Below are positions 10,124-19,307 of a DNA stretch of 64,000 nt, piece after piece. The position numbers and the translations under genes are program-made. The stretch lies in NCBI GenBank assembly GCA_033557465.1, contig CM066037.1, positions 521,412,686-521,476,685 on the forward strand. Reading direction: 5' to 3'. Numbering within the stretch: the stretch's first letter is position 1; every line of letters begins with the position of its first letter. The notes below the pieces were generated by a model. That model was not told the DNA's origin and did not search any database. It saw only the letters and a program-made list of their open reading frames with translations. This stretch comes from Ichthyophis bannanicus. Taxonomy: Eukaryota > Chordata > Amphibia > Gymnophiona > Ichthyophiidae.

Positions 10124-11752
10124 TATCCCCCCGCTTAAGATATTACGGGCTGGCGTATCAACTTCAGCACAGCTCGTAATACGCGAAAGGGCGTCAGCGT
10201 TGGTGTGCAACTTCCCTGCTCTATGCTCTATATGAAAGTCGAATGCCTGTAAGGCCATGTACCAACGGGTAAGACGGGGATTATGATCCTTCATCTGGTT
10301 TAACCAACGCAACGGGGCATGATCAGTCACTAGTAAAAACTTACGGCCCGTCAGGTAAAAATGCAAGGCGTCCACCGCCCACCTTATGGCCAGACATTCC
10401 CTCTCCACTACGGAGTACTTCCTCTCTGGTGGTGTTAACTTTCTGCTGAGGAACATAACCGGATGTTCCTCCCCATCAAACCTCTGTGACAATACAGCGC
10501 CTAACCCTGTATCCGACGCATCTATTTGTACGATAAAAGACTTACTGAAATCTACACCCCTTAATATTGGTGCCTGGCAGAGCTCATCCTTTAACCTTGA
10601 AAAGGCTTGTTCTGCCTCTGCTGACCATTTTACTTGGTTGGGTGCATTTGTCTTTAACCCTTCCGTTAAGGCAGCGCTCTTGGTAGCGAAATGGGGAATG
10701 AATCGGCGGTAATAGCCGATTAAACCAAGAAAACTACGGAGCTGTTTTTTTGTCAAGGGTCTTGGAAATGTCCTAACACTTTCCACTTTTTCCAGTAGAG
10801 GTTTTACTGTGCCCCGCCCTACCAAATGTCCCAGATATTTTACCTGTTTTCCTCCAAACATACACTTGACCGGGTTCAAGGTGATACCCGCACCACGCAA
10901 GGCCCTTAAAATGGCTTCAATGCGTGCCGAGTGCTCGTCCCAGCGAGAGCTATGGATCACAATGTCATCCATATACGCGGTCGCGTATTGTTGATGGGGA
11001 CGCAAGATCACATCAACCAGTCGCTGGCAGGTCGCAGCCGCCCCATGCAATCCAAAAGGCATGCGACGAAACTGGTAAAGACCGATCGGGGTGCTGAATG
11101 CGGTCTTTGGGCGAGATTCCCTGGTGAGGGGAATCTGCCAATACCCCTTGGTCATGTCAAGAGTGGTCAGGTAAGACGCCTGGCCTAATCGGTCCAGCAG
11201 TTCTTCTATCCTTGGCATGGGATAGGCGTCAAACCGGGAGATGGCATTCACCCTGCGGAAATCAATGCAAAACCGCATTGTTCCGTCTGGTTTGGGTACC
11301 AGCACTATGGGGCTGTTCCATGGACTATGGGATTCTTCAATTATTCCCATCTTAAGCATGTCCTGCACTTGGGATATTACCTCCTGGCGTTTTGCCTCAG
11401 GTAACCGGTAGGGTCTCTGGTGTACTATCTCCCCTTGGAGGGTAACTATCTCGTGGGCTACAAGACGTGTCTCACCCGGTATGGGTGTTAAGACATCGGG
11501 GAACTTCCGTAGGAGCCCTAATAACTCCTGCTGTTGAGACCAGGAAAGTTCTTCCCCTAACCTGGGGACTGGATCTCCCTTGCAATCATTCAATTGCGGG
11601 CCTAGATCCTCTTCCTCGGTTACCTCACAGCTGGCAGCTAAACCCTTTACTTCTGTTTTACCGGTGAAACCAAAACCTCCGGTCCCCCTAGTGGTAGGAG
11701 TTAACTCTGTTACCTCCTCCAGGGACGGAAAACCCACCCGCTCACAGATCAT
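10061..11752 (-). CDS. pol: dUTPase C-terminus, reverse transcriptase, RNase H (563 aa)
   Basis: Residues 1-31 carry dUTPase motif V (RGTGGFGFTG, 22-31), belonging to the domain begun in the upstream frame. RT spans about 90-330, with FCIDFRRVN (161-169), LTTLDMTKGYW (195-205), FGLHGAAAT and catalytic YMDD at 260-263. A connection region follows (SFLGLIGYYRRF, 340-351). RNase H spans about 400-525, with acidic residues in QIDAS (D411), VVEREC, TDHAP (D477) and HTNADALSR (D520). In ordinary Ty3 elements an integrase follows RNase H. Here only about 20 residues remain before the frame crosses the polypurine tract (near residue 540) and runs 63 bases into the 3' LTR. RT motifs are undamaged. The natural start is unclear because dUTPase is split by a one-base shift at about 11,765. 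Confidence 0.9.
   Translation of the reverse strand: MICERVGFPSLEEVTELTPTTRGTGGFGFTGKTEVKGLAASCEVTEEEDLGPQLNDCKGDPVPRLGEELSWSQQQELLGLLRKFPDVLTPIPGETRLVAHEIVTLQGEIVHQRPYRLPEAKRQEVISQVQDMLKMGIIEESHSPWNSPIVLVPKPDGTMRFCIDFRRVNAISRFDAYPMPRIEELLDRLGQASYLTTLDMTKGYWQIPLTRESRPKTAFSTPIGLYQFRRMPFGLHGAAATCQRLVDVILRPHQQYATAYMDDIVIHSSRWDEHSARIEAILRALRGAGITLNPVKCMFGGKQVKYLGHLVGRGTVKPLLEKVESVRTFPRPLTKKQLRSFLGLIGYYRRFIPHFATKSAALTEGLKTNAPNQVKWSAEAEQAFSRLKDELCQAPILRGVDFSKSFIVQIDASDTGLGAVLSQRFDGEEHPVMFLSRKLTPPERKYSVVERECLAIRWAVDALHFYLTGRKFLLVTDHAPLRWLNQMKDHNPRLTRWYMALQAFDFHIEHRAGKLHTNADALSRITSCAEVDTPARNILSGGICGGEASQVPMEIKKNTSSFP
10124..10135 (-). promoter_or_regulatory. Polypurine tract (plus-strand DNA primer site)
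   Basis: Minus-strand AGCGGGGGGATA lies directly before the 3' LTR start TGTGG. The second copy has the equivalent GAGTAGGGGGGTA before its LTR at 28,999. This is where retroelement RNase H would leave the plus-strand primer. Confidence 0.75.
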
Positions 11753-13622
11753 CTGAGCTATACGGTCCCCCTATATTTATCCTAAAATCCTCTTTGGCAA
11801 AATTAAATAATAGCACCTTAATCGTCCCTCGGTAGTCGGGGTCGATTACTCCGGCGCCTACATCGATGAAATTTTTCCAGGCTAGACCTGAACGAGGGGC
11901 AAGACGTCCATAACAACCTGGGGGTATTTCCACTTGTATTCCCGTTTCTACCAGGGCCTTTCCCTGATGGGGAATGATTATCTCCTCTGCGTTACACATA
12001 TCAAAGCCGGATGCCATCTGGGTAGCCCGCTTAGGAACTTTGGCATTGGGAGTAGTGCGGCAAAACCTAAGAACAAATGGGGACTTCTTAGGGATGTTCT
12101 CCTTCTTAGCTATCTCCCCTTTGGCCTGTCGCTGTTTGGTTCCAAACAAAGGCTGGGGAACTGACCTAGCCTTAGTGTTCCCTGTACGTGTAGATGGTGC
12201 TCGGTCTCCCTCACTCTTCTTCCCCCGGGGTACTCTCCCACCCTCCAAATGAGGTGAATCCCCTGGTGGAGCTTCTCTCTTGTCTTTTGGTGGTGCTAAG
12301 GTGGATGTCTTACCTGTTCTATTCTGGAGACCCTCTGCTATCCCACGCCTAAACTGGGGCCAGTCCCTTCCCAGGACTAACGCTTGTGGGAGCCTTGGTA
12401 CTACAGCCACTGGTATTTTCCGCTTTAGCCCTAAACCTTTCACAGATACAACATAAACAGGGTACGATGAGGCTGCCCCATGAATGCATCGTATCCTTAT
12501 AGACTTTTCTTGAGGCTCGGGAGCCGGACCAATCTGGGATGCTATCTCTTTCCAGAGCTTCCTCGAGATCATTGACTGGTCCGCTCCGGAGTCCAACAAA
12601 GCTTCTACTGGGACACCCTCCACCTCTACATCCAGGAGGAATCCTTCCCCGCTCTCTTCAGAGTGGGAGGTCATAAGGGCTGTCCTAGCTCTGCAATCTT
12701 TTTTCATGTGTCCCTCTTCCCCACACAAAAAACATTTTCTGCGCACATAACTGGGTTTATCTAAAGGCATTGCCTTCATACCTTCTCCCCATATAGGCTT
12801 TTCCTTCCTTTCTGAGGCTACTTTGACTGCTTGCGTTAGACCACCCACCTTAACCGGGCTTGCCACACTGGCCTCCAGGTAACGCTCAGCCAGTGCGGTC
12901 GCTGCCTCTGTGGTCTTGCAGTCTTGTAGGATCAGGAAGGATCTCATATCTCTTGGAACAGCGTCCATAAACTGCTCCAAGATATTACAGTCGAATAATG
13001 ACTCCTTTGTTTGAGTCTCAGGTGTTAGCCATTTTAATGCCAACCCTTTAATCCGCTGGCACAAAGCACGCGGTGTTTCACCAGGTTTTAATCTGGAGCT
13101 CCGCAAAAGGCGGCGGTAGACCATGGGGTTTAGGCCCAAACGGTCTCGTATTGCCTTCTGTAACTCCTTATAATCAGTGGCTAATTCCACAGGCATAGCC
13201 CTATATGCTGCTAGCGCTTCTCCGGTCAAAGAAGCGGCAAGGCGTATGGCCCATTGCTCTTTATGCCAACCTGATAAAAGTGCTACCCTTTCAAAAGAGG
13301 CTAGAAATTCATCAACATCGTCCCCTTTTGCTAACTGTCCAAAGGAAAATGTCCCAGTCCCAGGTATCCCAAACCCTGGTGTATCCCTTAAGGAACCTGG
13401 TACTGTCCTTGGAGACTCTGCTGCTTGTTTCTGCGTTCCTGGCCAATCATCCATCTTCTTGAGCAACGGCTTTTGCTGGGCTTGGAGCATGGTTGCTATT
13501 TGGTCCAGTGTCCGTGCCGACATCTCTTGTTGCCTCTGGAACTGGTCCGCTATGCATCTCCAAAGCTCCGTCTGCTCTATGCTTGGTAGTGGCTGAAACG
13601 AGAAAACAGAGAAAAACACCAA
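11742..13622 (-). CDS. gag (SCAN-like) - protease - dUTPase (626 codons open)
   Basis: Residues about 165-250 resemble the SCAN domain in spacing and motif (RALCQRIKGLALKWLTPETQ, then ILEQFMDAVPRDM). Vertebrate SCAN domains are thought to descend from a Gmr1-like gag, which supports that affinity. A CX2CX4HX4C knuckle sits at 297-310. An aspartic protease follows with LLDSGADQS (342-350) and LVLGRD (415-420). After about 110 basic, low-complexity residues comes a dUTPase with motif I (FDMCNAEE, 540-547), motif II (LAPRSGLAW, 574-582) and motif III (GVIDPDYRG, 591-599). The frame ends inside motif IV because of one extra G in a G run near 11,765. The second copy reads through this site in one frame. 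The first in-frame ATG is at 13,523, so residues before 34 may not be translated. Confidence 0.85.
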   Translation of the reverse strand: MVFFSVFSFQPLPSIEQTELWRCIADQFQRQQEMSARTLDQIATMLQAQQKPLLKKMDDWPGTQKQAAESPRTVPGSLRDTPGFGIPGTGTFSFGQLAKGDDVDEFLASFERVALLSGWHKEQWAIRLAASLTGEALAAYRAMPVELATDYKELQKAIRDRLGLNPMVYRRLLRSSRLKPGETPRALCQRIKGLALKWLTPETQTKESLFDCNILEQFMDAVPRDMRSFLILQDCKTTEAATALAERYLEASVASPVKVGGLTQAVKVASERKEKPIWGEGMKAMPLDKPSYVRRKCFLCGEEGHMKKDCRARTALMTSHSEESGEGFLLDVEVEGVPVEALLDSGADQSMISRKLWKEIASQIGPAPEPQEKSIRIRCIHGAASSYPVYVVSVKGLGLKRKIPVAVVPRLPQALVLGRDWPQFRRGIAEGLQNRTGKTSTLAPPKDKREAPPGDSPHLEGGRVPRGKKSEGDRAPSTRTGNTKARSVPQPLFGTKQRQAKGEIAKKENIPKKSPFVLRFCRTTPNAKVPKRATQMASGFDMCNAEEIIIPHQGKALVETGIQVEIPPGCYGRLAPRSGLAWKNFIDVGAGVIDPDYRGTIKVLLFNFAKEDFRINIGGPYSSDDL

Positions 13623-13944
13623 GTGCGGCCCTCAAATGTATAGGCCCTCTCTCCTTTGCTCTCCTGGTGCACTGCTGCAGTCCCACCCGGCTCTGGTATC
13701 CGCTTATATCCCTTATAAATACGGGTTACCTTAGGCAGGTGTAGACTCGGGTTTATCAACCAGCAGGTCACGGCCTCAGGAATCCGCTCCAATCCGGTCC
13801 TTCTGCTGTTGATCCGGGTCTTCCTTTTCCAGCAGGCAGCTTGTGTCTTCAGTGCATGTAGAAAAAAAAAACTTTTCCCTTTTTTTTCCCTTTCTTTCTT
13901 CTTCTTGTAGTTCCGGTGTCTTGGGAACACGTGGCCAAGGCGAA

Positions 13945-13962
13945 ATCCTAAATACTACGCCA
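13945..13962 (-). promoter_or_regulatory. Primer-binding site, probably tRNA-Ser
   Basis: Two bases after the 5' LTR the minus strand reads TGGCGTAGTATTTAGGAT. The complement of the 3' end of vertebrate tRNA-Ser (AGA type) begins TGGCGTAGTCGGCAGGAT. The first nine bases and the last five match, with four mismatches between. TGG is the complement of the CCA end. Confidence 0.6.
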
Positions 13963-13964
13963 CC

Positions 13965-15444
13965 TGTCGCACCCTTGCCCCGCCTAGGCGGTTGCCTGAC
14001 GAGGAAAGGGGGCGAATGTTCCTTTCAATTGTGAACTCCTGGGCAAAGGCCTCTGGGAGTTGTAGTTCCTTAAGCATTTAATTGTAGTTGTAATGAAGTG
14101 CTGAGCCGAGGGTTGAAAGCAACACAGGAAATTTTATTCGCCTCTCTTGATAACAGGAACTTCTAAAGAAGCTTGGCATATCACATGTACAGACTTTCCA
14201 CAAGAAATAATAGGTTTGAAAACTTCTCAAAGGTATCAATTGCTCTTGCTTACTTCAACAAGGCAAAGGCAGTTTCTTCTAAAGTAAAAGCTTCAATTCA
14301 CAGTGTTTAACTGAAACTAAATGTCCATTGAAAACTTCCAATGCAGCAAAACTCAGGTAATAAACTTTTCTTCTTGGCTTTAATTCCTTAAGGGTTTTAA
14401 TTAGTTATTCCAGAGACTCTAAGCATTCCTTCTTAACAAGTCTCTTTTAAAACAGCAGCCATACTAATTAAAAACTTCCTTCCTTCTTAGAACAACATGC
14501 ACATCAAACAAATGGAAATTTCTTCAAGCTTATAATTCCAAAACATTCTTACTTTACTGTTATGGATAAATCACATTCCATTTCTTGCTCAGGTTCACTC
14601 AAGACATTATCACTTTCTCCAATGTCCATTGATTCACACTCAGAACACTCTGGTTCTGTAACGTCGTTGAAAAACAGCTGTTCCCCTCGAGACCTCTCTC
14701 GGGACTCAGAGCTGTTATCAAAACAAGTCACTTCCTGGTCTTTTATCAAACATTTTAAAAGCTTTAAAACATTCAGACTTTCTTTGTTAAGAGGTTTTCT
14801 TACCAGCCCTTCCTGGGTTCTTGAACCTCCTGCAGGCTTCCTGTAACCCTGGTACTGGTTTAAATACTGGAGCTGGCTTTGGGGATATTCTTCCCTCAAA
14901 CTGCTGTCTGGGAACCTTTCTTGAGACCCTTGGCTAAAATCCTTACGAGCAATACCTTTTGGGATTCTCCTCAGCAGTGCTTCACTGCCACTTCCCTGGC
15001 CATGCTGGTTCCTGGATAAATTAGCCCTTCCGTCTCTCTTCCTCCTGTAGAGTGAGACTCCTGCTCAGACTGAGGTTCCTACACAGACTCCGCCTCTGAA
15101 TCAGACTCAGGTCTTGATTCAGTTCCTTGCCTTGTGGCACCTGTAGCTTGCTTTCTTGCTCCTCCTTCTCCTCTCTTTCTCTCGTCTCTCCTGCTCCCTG
15201 TTCTCTGGGGCTTATATGAGTGGGTCTGACCTGTATCTTTCCACCCCGCCCCCAGCTGTCTTGGATTACCACCTTCAGTTACCATGGAGCTGGGGCGTGG
15301 CCTTAGGACAGCAGCTTTGGACAGGTTTTTTTCAATGTTAGCTGCACTTTTAAAGTGACCATTCCCTGCACTTTCCTTCTGACTAGGGGAAACTGCTTGT
15401 GTTTTCTCTATTTCCATAGGCACCTGGCTGGCTTCGCCACCACA
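13965..15444 (-). repeat. 5' LTR 'C' of the Ty3-like element (1,480 bp)
   Basis: This pairs with 8,643-10,123. Same ends (TGTGGTGGCG and GGGTGCGACA on the minus strand) and the same AATAAA. Differences are scattered substitutions plus a few single-base indels, roughly 1.5-2 percent by eye, so the insertion is fairly young but not fresh. Confidence 0.9.
14549..15285 (-). pseudogene. LTR-encoded ORF in the 5' LTR, disrupted
   Basis: Equivalent to the 245-codon ORF at 9,226-9,963, starting at the same ATG (15,283-15,285). A nonsense change (minus-strand TAG at 15,079-15,081, where the other LTR has AAG) ends the frame after DSEAESV. A one-base deletion near 15,050 shifts the rest. The downstream half reopens and ends in the same EMECDLSITVK. 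Confidence 0.8.
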
Positions 15445-15448
15445 ACAG

Positions 15449-16140
15449 ATGTAGTCAATTTGATTTTTGTACAAGCTATTGGGTGAAGTCCATGTGTACA
15501 GTCGCCGCTTGTGTTGCAGAAGAAGGTGTTTGAGATAAAAAAGATCGCTGGTCTTGCAGAATTCTATCATTTTCTCCAGCTTCATTTCTTTTGCCAAGGC
15601 CATATTTTCCAACCACTTCGCCTTCTTCTTTGTTGCCAACTTTTGCATTTCATTCACCCATGACTATCAGGATATCCTGTTTGCATGTTCTGTCAATTTC
15701 AGCTTGTACTTGTTCATAGAACTCATCAACTTTATCCTCTTCTGCCGCTGTTGTTGGGGTATATGCTTGAATTATAGTTGTGTTGATGGGCATTCCTCGT
15801 ATATGAATAGAATTTAAGTGTTCGCTGATTGCATTGTATTTCATTACAGTTCTTGCAAGTTTCTTCTTAATTATAAATTAAATACCTTTGTCTTTCATGT
15901 CCAGCATAGTAGACCATGTGATCATCAGATGCAAAGTGCCCGAAGCCAGCCCATTTTAGCTCGCTGACACCCAACAGATTGAGCTGTACACGTTCCATTT
16001 CATTCTTGACCACCTCCAACTTCCATTGGTTCATGCTTCGTACATTCCATGTCCCAATATGTAAGACATCTGTGCAGTTTCTGACTCTCATTTCATGCAC
16101 AGCTACATCAGCAGTCAGATTTAGGGAGAAGCATCAGCAG
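15449..16140 (-). pseudogene. RTE copy 1: APE-type endonuclease domain
   Basis: Minus-strand frames give IGTWNVRSMNQWKLEVVKNE, GVSELKWAGFGHFASDDHM, TTIIQAYTPTTAAEEDKVDE and LYTWTSPNSLYKNQIDYICC. These are the landmarks of an RTE-type endonuclease, with the catalytic Glu in SELKW. The domain is separated from its RT (6,150-8,638) by the LTR element. ACTACATCTGT occurs at the junction, where the RTE sequence at 62,215 continues uninterrupted. Frameshifts near 15,660 and 15,870 inactivate it. Confidence 0.85.
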
Positions 16141-16400
16141 GGAGGAGTGGCCTAGTGGTTGGGGCAAGTTACCTCAGGCCGGGGGTTCAAATCCCACCTT
16201 GGGCCAGAAGGACTGGGGTTTCTAGTCCCACTGGTGCTCCTTGTGGTCTTGGGCAAGCCACTTAACCCTCCATTGCCCATGTTTCCTATAAAATAGTTAT
16301 CTCCAAGTTATGCCCTGTTCAATGTAATTTCAGTTTGTTCAATGTAAACCACCTTGAGATCATGAAAGGCGGTATATAAGAAATGTTAAATAAATAAAAT
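16141..16400 (+). repeat. tRNA-derived SINE, plus-strand copy
   Basis: Starts GGAGGAGTGGCCTAGTGGTT (box A). Box B is GGTTCAAATCCC at about 16,185. The conserved body holds CTAGTCCCACTGGTGCTCCT. It ends in an L2-like tail (CCACCTTGAGATCATGAAAG, GGCGGTATATAAG, then AAATAAATAAA). It splits the RTE 5' region. Confidence 0.88.
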
Positions 16401-16822
16401 GTCACGAGGGCTTTGATCCAACCACATCATAAATGCCAGCTTTACTCTGAAAAGTTTTCAGCTCCTCCCCAGTAGCCAGTTGAGTGGCTTCCGACTTGGG
16501 GGTCTCATCTTCCAGCACTGTAGTGCAATTTGTTTTGTTGTGACTATCTATTGGGTTTTCGTGGCAAGATACGGAAGCAAATTGCCAGGCCTCTCTTCCG
16601 CGCAGGTAATTCTGGTGTTGTTTCTATACTCACAGAAATGTGATCCCCGCCACCAACACTGTCCCATTCTGCTGCTGCCCAGATGGGTTGTTTGTCTTGG
16701 TCTAGCACTTCAGCTGAGACCTGTCCATCTTGGGAGACCCTGCTAGTAATTAAGCTACCGATAGCTTAGCCCTCAGCATCACTGATGCACACAAGCCCTC
16801 ACAGCACGACAAGCTGCAAACT
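16401..16822 (-). mobile_element. RTE copy 1: 5' leader region
   Basis: Reverse complement of the leader at 51,065-51,460. Shared segments include GGGTTTTCATGGCAAGATAC-like sequence, CCATCTGGGCAGCAGCAGAA and GGTGAGCATCAGTGATGC-like ends. No long ORF is visible. It is the 5' untranslated part of the split RTE. Confidence 0.75.
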
Positions 16823-16837
16823 AGTGAGGGCAAGGAT

Positions 16838-16895
16838 ACTGGGCTTTGATGTACCTTGATCTGACCCAGTATGGCATTTCTTATGTTCTTATGGT
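16838..16895 (+). repeat. CR1 3' terminal fragment
   Basis: CTTGATCTGACCCAGTATGG, then CATTTCTTATGTTCTTATG, matches the last 50 bases of CR1-b (about 6,025-6,082). A very short 5'-truncated insertion. Confidence 0.75.
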
Positions 16896-16929
16896 GTGAA
16901 ACTTCCATGTCCACATCTGAAACGGGGGA

Positions 16930-17400
16930 GGGTTGGGAGAAATAGTAAGTGAATTGGTATTTTGCAATCACAGATAACATAAAGGATTGTAAGGAGTTAA
17001 GAAAATGGAGAAGTAAATGGGGAAATAAAAATGAAAGGCCTTATGAATAAGCATGAGAACCTTAAAGTGAAACCGAAATGGAAGAGGAAGCCTGTGATGT
17101 TGGACCAAGAGAAGGGTAACATAGTCAAAGATAGTAGCATTAGTAACTGGATTGCAATGTTTTAAATTAATTGTAGCTTTTTGAGAATGGTGGACCATAA
17201 ACTGCAATAAATAGCATTGCAGTAGTCAAGATGTAGTATCTGAGGGGGAAGGAACGGTTTGACTAACTGAATTTCATGCAAGGAGTAAAAAGAATGAACA
17301 ACAGTGGCCACTTGTGAATCAAATGATAACTGAATGTCAAATGTTATACTCAAATGAGTGAGGGAATTAGCCAATGAGATAGAGATGCCCTAAATATTTG
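16930..17400 (-). pseudogene. L2-type LINE, RT C-terminal relic
   Basis: Minus-strand frames read FDSQVATVVHSFYSLHEIQL, LDYCNAIYCSLWST and LLVQHHRLPLPFRFHFKVLM. These correspond in order to the C-terminal region of L2 ORF2. Two overlapping frames show at least one shift. About 125 further bases to 17,525 hold nothing recognisable. Confidence 0.75.
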
Positions 17401-17525
17401 GACTGACTATTCCAAAAAAATCTAAGAAATATATTAAATAAATTAGGGGATAGTAGCAAGGTTCCCTACTAGCCCGTAATTTACTTAATGTATTTCTTTG
17501 ATTTATTTGGAATAGGATCAGCACA

Positions 17526-17700
17526 GATTTATTTATTTATTTAATGGTTTTTCTATACCGCACTATTTATCATCAGCGCGGTTTACAAACAACAAAATTT
17601 GAACAATGCAGAACAGCCTCACATTGAACTTACAGTGAACAGGGAAGTTAACATGGTGAACAGATAAACTATATACACAATATAGTAAGGGGGATGTAAA
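17526..17700 (-). repeat. L2/SINE 3' tail region
   Basis: The plus strand begins ATTTATTTATTTAATGG, then CTATACCGCACTATTTATCA and CGGTTTAC. This is the reverse of the GTAAACCGC...GGTATA...AAATAAAT tail shared by L2 and the SINE here. The remainder is a diverged body. Confidence 0.6.
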
Positions 17701-17847
17701 TGAGGTATGGGATATTTACATTGGGCAGGGTGGCTTAATGTATGTAAATGTTTGTGTTGATAGTCTAGGGTATTTTGGGCATGTAGTCAAGGATGATATG
17801 TTTATCATGCAAGATGCTGTGATAGGTACGTTGATCTGTAAGAGCTA

Positions 17848-18738
17848 CTATTGTCCCAGGGGTACTCCACTATTCAACTTCATCCAGGAAAATTGGCCAT
17901 TCAGCCCTTCCCTCTGCTTTCTATTTTTTAACCATGTCCTGATCCACAATAGTACACTGCCTCCTATCTCATGACTTTTTAACTTCGCTAAGAGTCTCTC
18001 ATGAGGGACCTTGTCAAAGACTTTCTGAAAATCCAGATAAACTATATTGACCGGTTCACCTTTGTTTACCTGTTCATTCACACCTTCAAAAAAATATAAC
18101 AGATTAGTAAGACAAGACCTTCTTTGGCAAAAGCCATGTTGGTTTTCTCCCATTAAACCATGACCATCTACATGCTCAATCATTTTGTTCTTTATAATGG
18201 TTTCTACCATGTTGCCTGGTACTGATGTCAAGCTCACTGGCCTGTAGTTCCAGGATCATCCCTGGAACCCTTTTTAAAAATTGGCATTACATTGGCCATT
18301 CGCCAATCTTCAGGTACTACAGATATCACATGTATCACAGTGTCCCACTGGCTGTCTTCCTTTCACCAGATCTCTGAGATACTAATCATATCTAACCTTT
18401 CATTTAGTGCTATATATTTTAACTCTCCCATCTTATTTTTTAGACTTCTAAAATGTTTGTTTGCAAATGCTAGAAATCATGTTTTATTCATATTAATCTG
18501 GTTATGGATAGGAAGGGATAATTTGGAATCTTTAAGCTCTGTCTGCCCTGTACTTAAGGGCATTTGGGTTACTTTTGTCTTTATTGGAACCTCTTTGTTG
18601 ATGTTCCCTAACTTCAGTCTTTTGCTAGTATCCTTCACTGATACATCGTTCCAAACCCTGTGCTCTTGGGTGACTGTCAGCTTTCCCCTATTATCTAGCT
18701 TAGAAGCTGCTCTATTATTTCCTTTTTAAAGGTTAATG
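17848..18738 (-). pseudogene. CR1-c LINE with a large internal deletion
   Basis: The minus strand carries the start of ORF2 (spacer and LYANARSLKN-type region to about 18,345). It then jumps directly to RT (LTSVPGNMVETIIKNKM, QHGFCQRRSCLTNLLYFFEG, DFQKVFDKVPHERLL). Relative to the intact copy, roughly 1.3 kb covering most of the endonuclease and the linker is missing. The end at 17,848 lies at the GVPQGS-like motif, so the 3' half of RT is also absent. Non-functional. Confidence 0.85.
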
Positions 18739-18846
18739 CCAGGGTAATGAAGTTTTCTGCACTTGTTTCCTGGTTGGAGAAGCCCCACGCTATCGGTCTA
18801 GCAGCAGGAGGAAGGAGGGAGCCCTGCCTGAGCCGTGGACAGACCT

Positions 18847-19010
18847 TATTTATTTATTTATTTAACATTTCTTATATACCGCCTTTCATGATATCAAGGC
18901 GGTTTACAGTTTACATTGAACAAACTGAAATTACATTGAACAGGGCATTATAACTTGGAGATAACTATTTTACAGGGAACATGGGCTATGGAGGGTTAAG
19001 TGGCTTGCCA
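18847..19010 (-). repeat. 5'-truncated tRNA-SINE inside half-L1 copy 1
   Basis: Matches the 3' half of the SINE at 56,726-57,013 (reverse of AAATAAATAAAT, CCGCCTTGATATCATGAAAG-like stem and CTCCATAGCCCATGTTCCC). It lacks the tRNA head. Confidence 0.8.
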
Positions 19011-19307
19011 ATAACGTGCTGCTGAGTTTCTCTCAGGACTTTAAAACCTGGTGCGTTGGTTGTTGAAGTTTCCTGCACTTGTTTCTTGGTTGGAGGAGCC
19101 CCATGATATCGGTTTAGTTGTAGGAGGAAGGAGGGAGCCCTGCCTGAGCCTGGACGGACCCTGTCAACAGCATGCCGCTTTTACATCTGGGGGCCTATAA
19201 AGACAGGCCGTTCCGCGGGACATGGCCGTTTCCAAAGGGGCGTGTCCAAAGGGGCAAGTTTTGCCCCTTCGGAGCACGGAGGAGCTTGTTGAATTTGGAC
19301 ATATGAC

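Larger units (their letters stand above)
8643..15444 (-). mobile_element. Complete Ty3-like LTR retrotransposon without integrase
   Basis: The element is 6.8 kb on the minus strand and inserted in RTE copy 1. Flanking 4-bp duplications are ACAG (8,639-8,642 and 15,445-15,448, plus strand). The LTRs lie at 13,965-15,444 (5') and 8,643-10,123 (3'), and differ at about two dozen sites by eye. A primer-binding site adjoins the 5' LTR and a polypurine tract adjoins the 3' LTR. The internal coding order is SCAN-like gag, CCHC knuckle, protease, dUTPase, RT and RNase H. No HHCC zinc finger or D,D-35-E core is visible between protease and RT or after RNase H. The SCAN-like gag and an RNase H placed last both point to Gmr1-like elements, in which integrase precedes RT. 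Here dUTPase occupies that position. Integration was presumably done in trans. Confidence 0.85.

Noticed and set aside
11740..11770. Programmed frameshift between dUTPase parts of the minus-strand Ty3-like element
   Set aside because: The second copy reads through the site in one frame, and the shift lies within dUTPase motif IV in a G run. A private indel is simpler.
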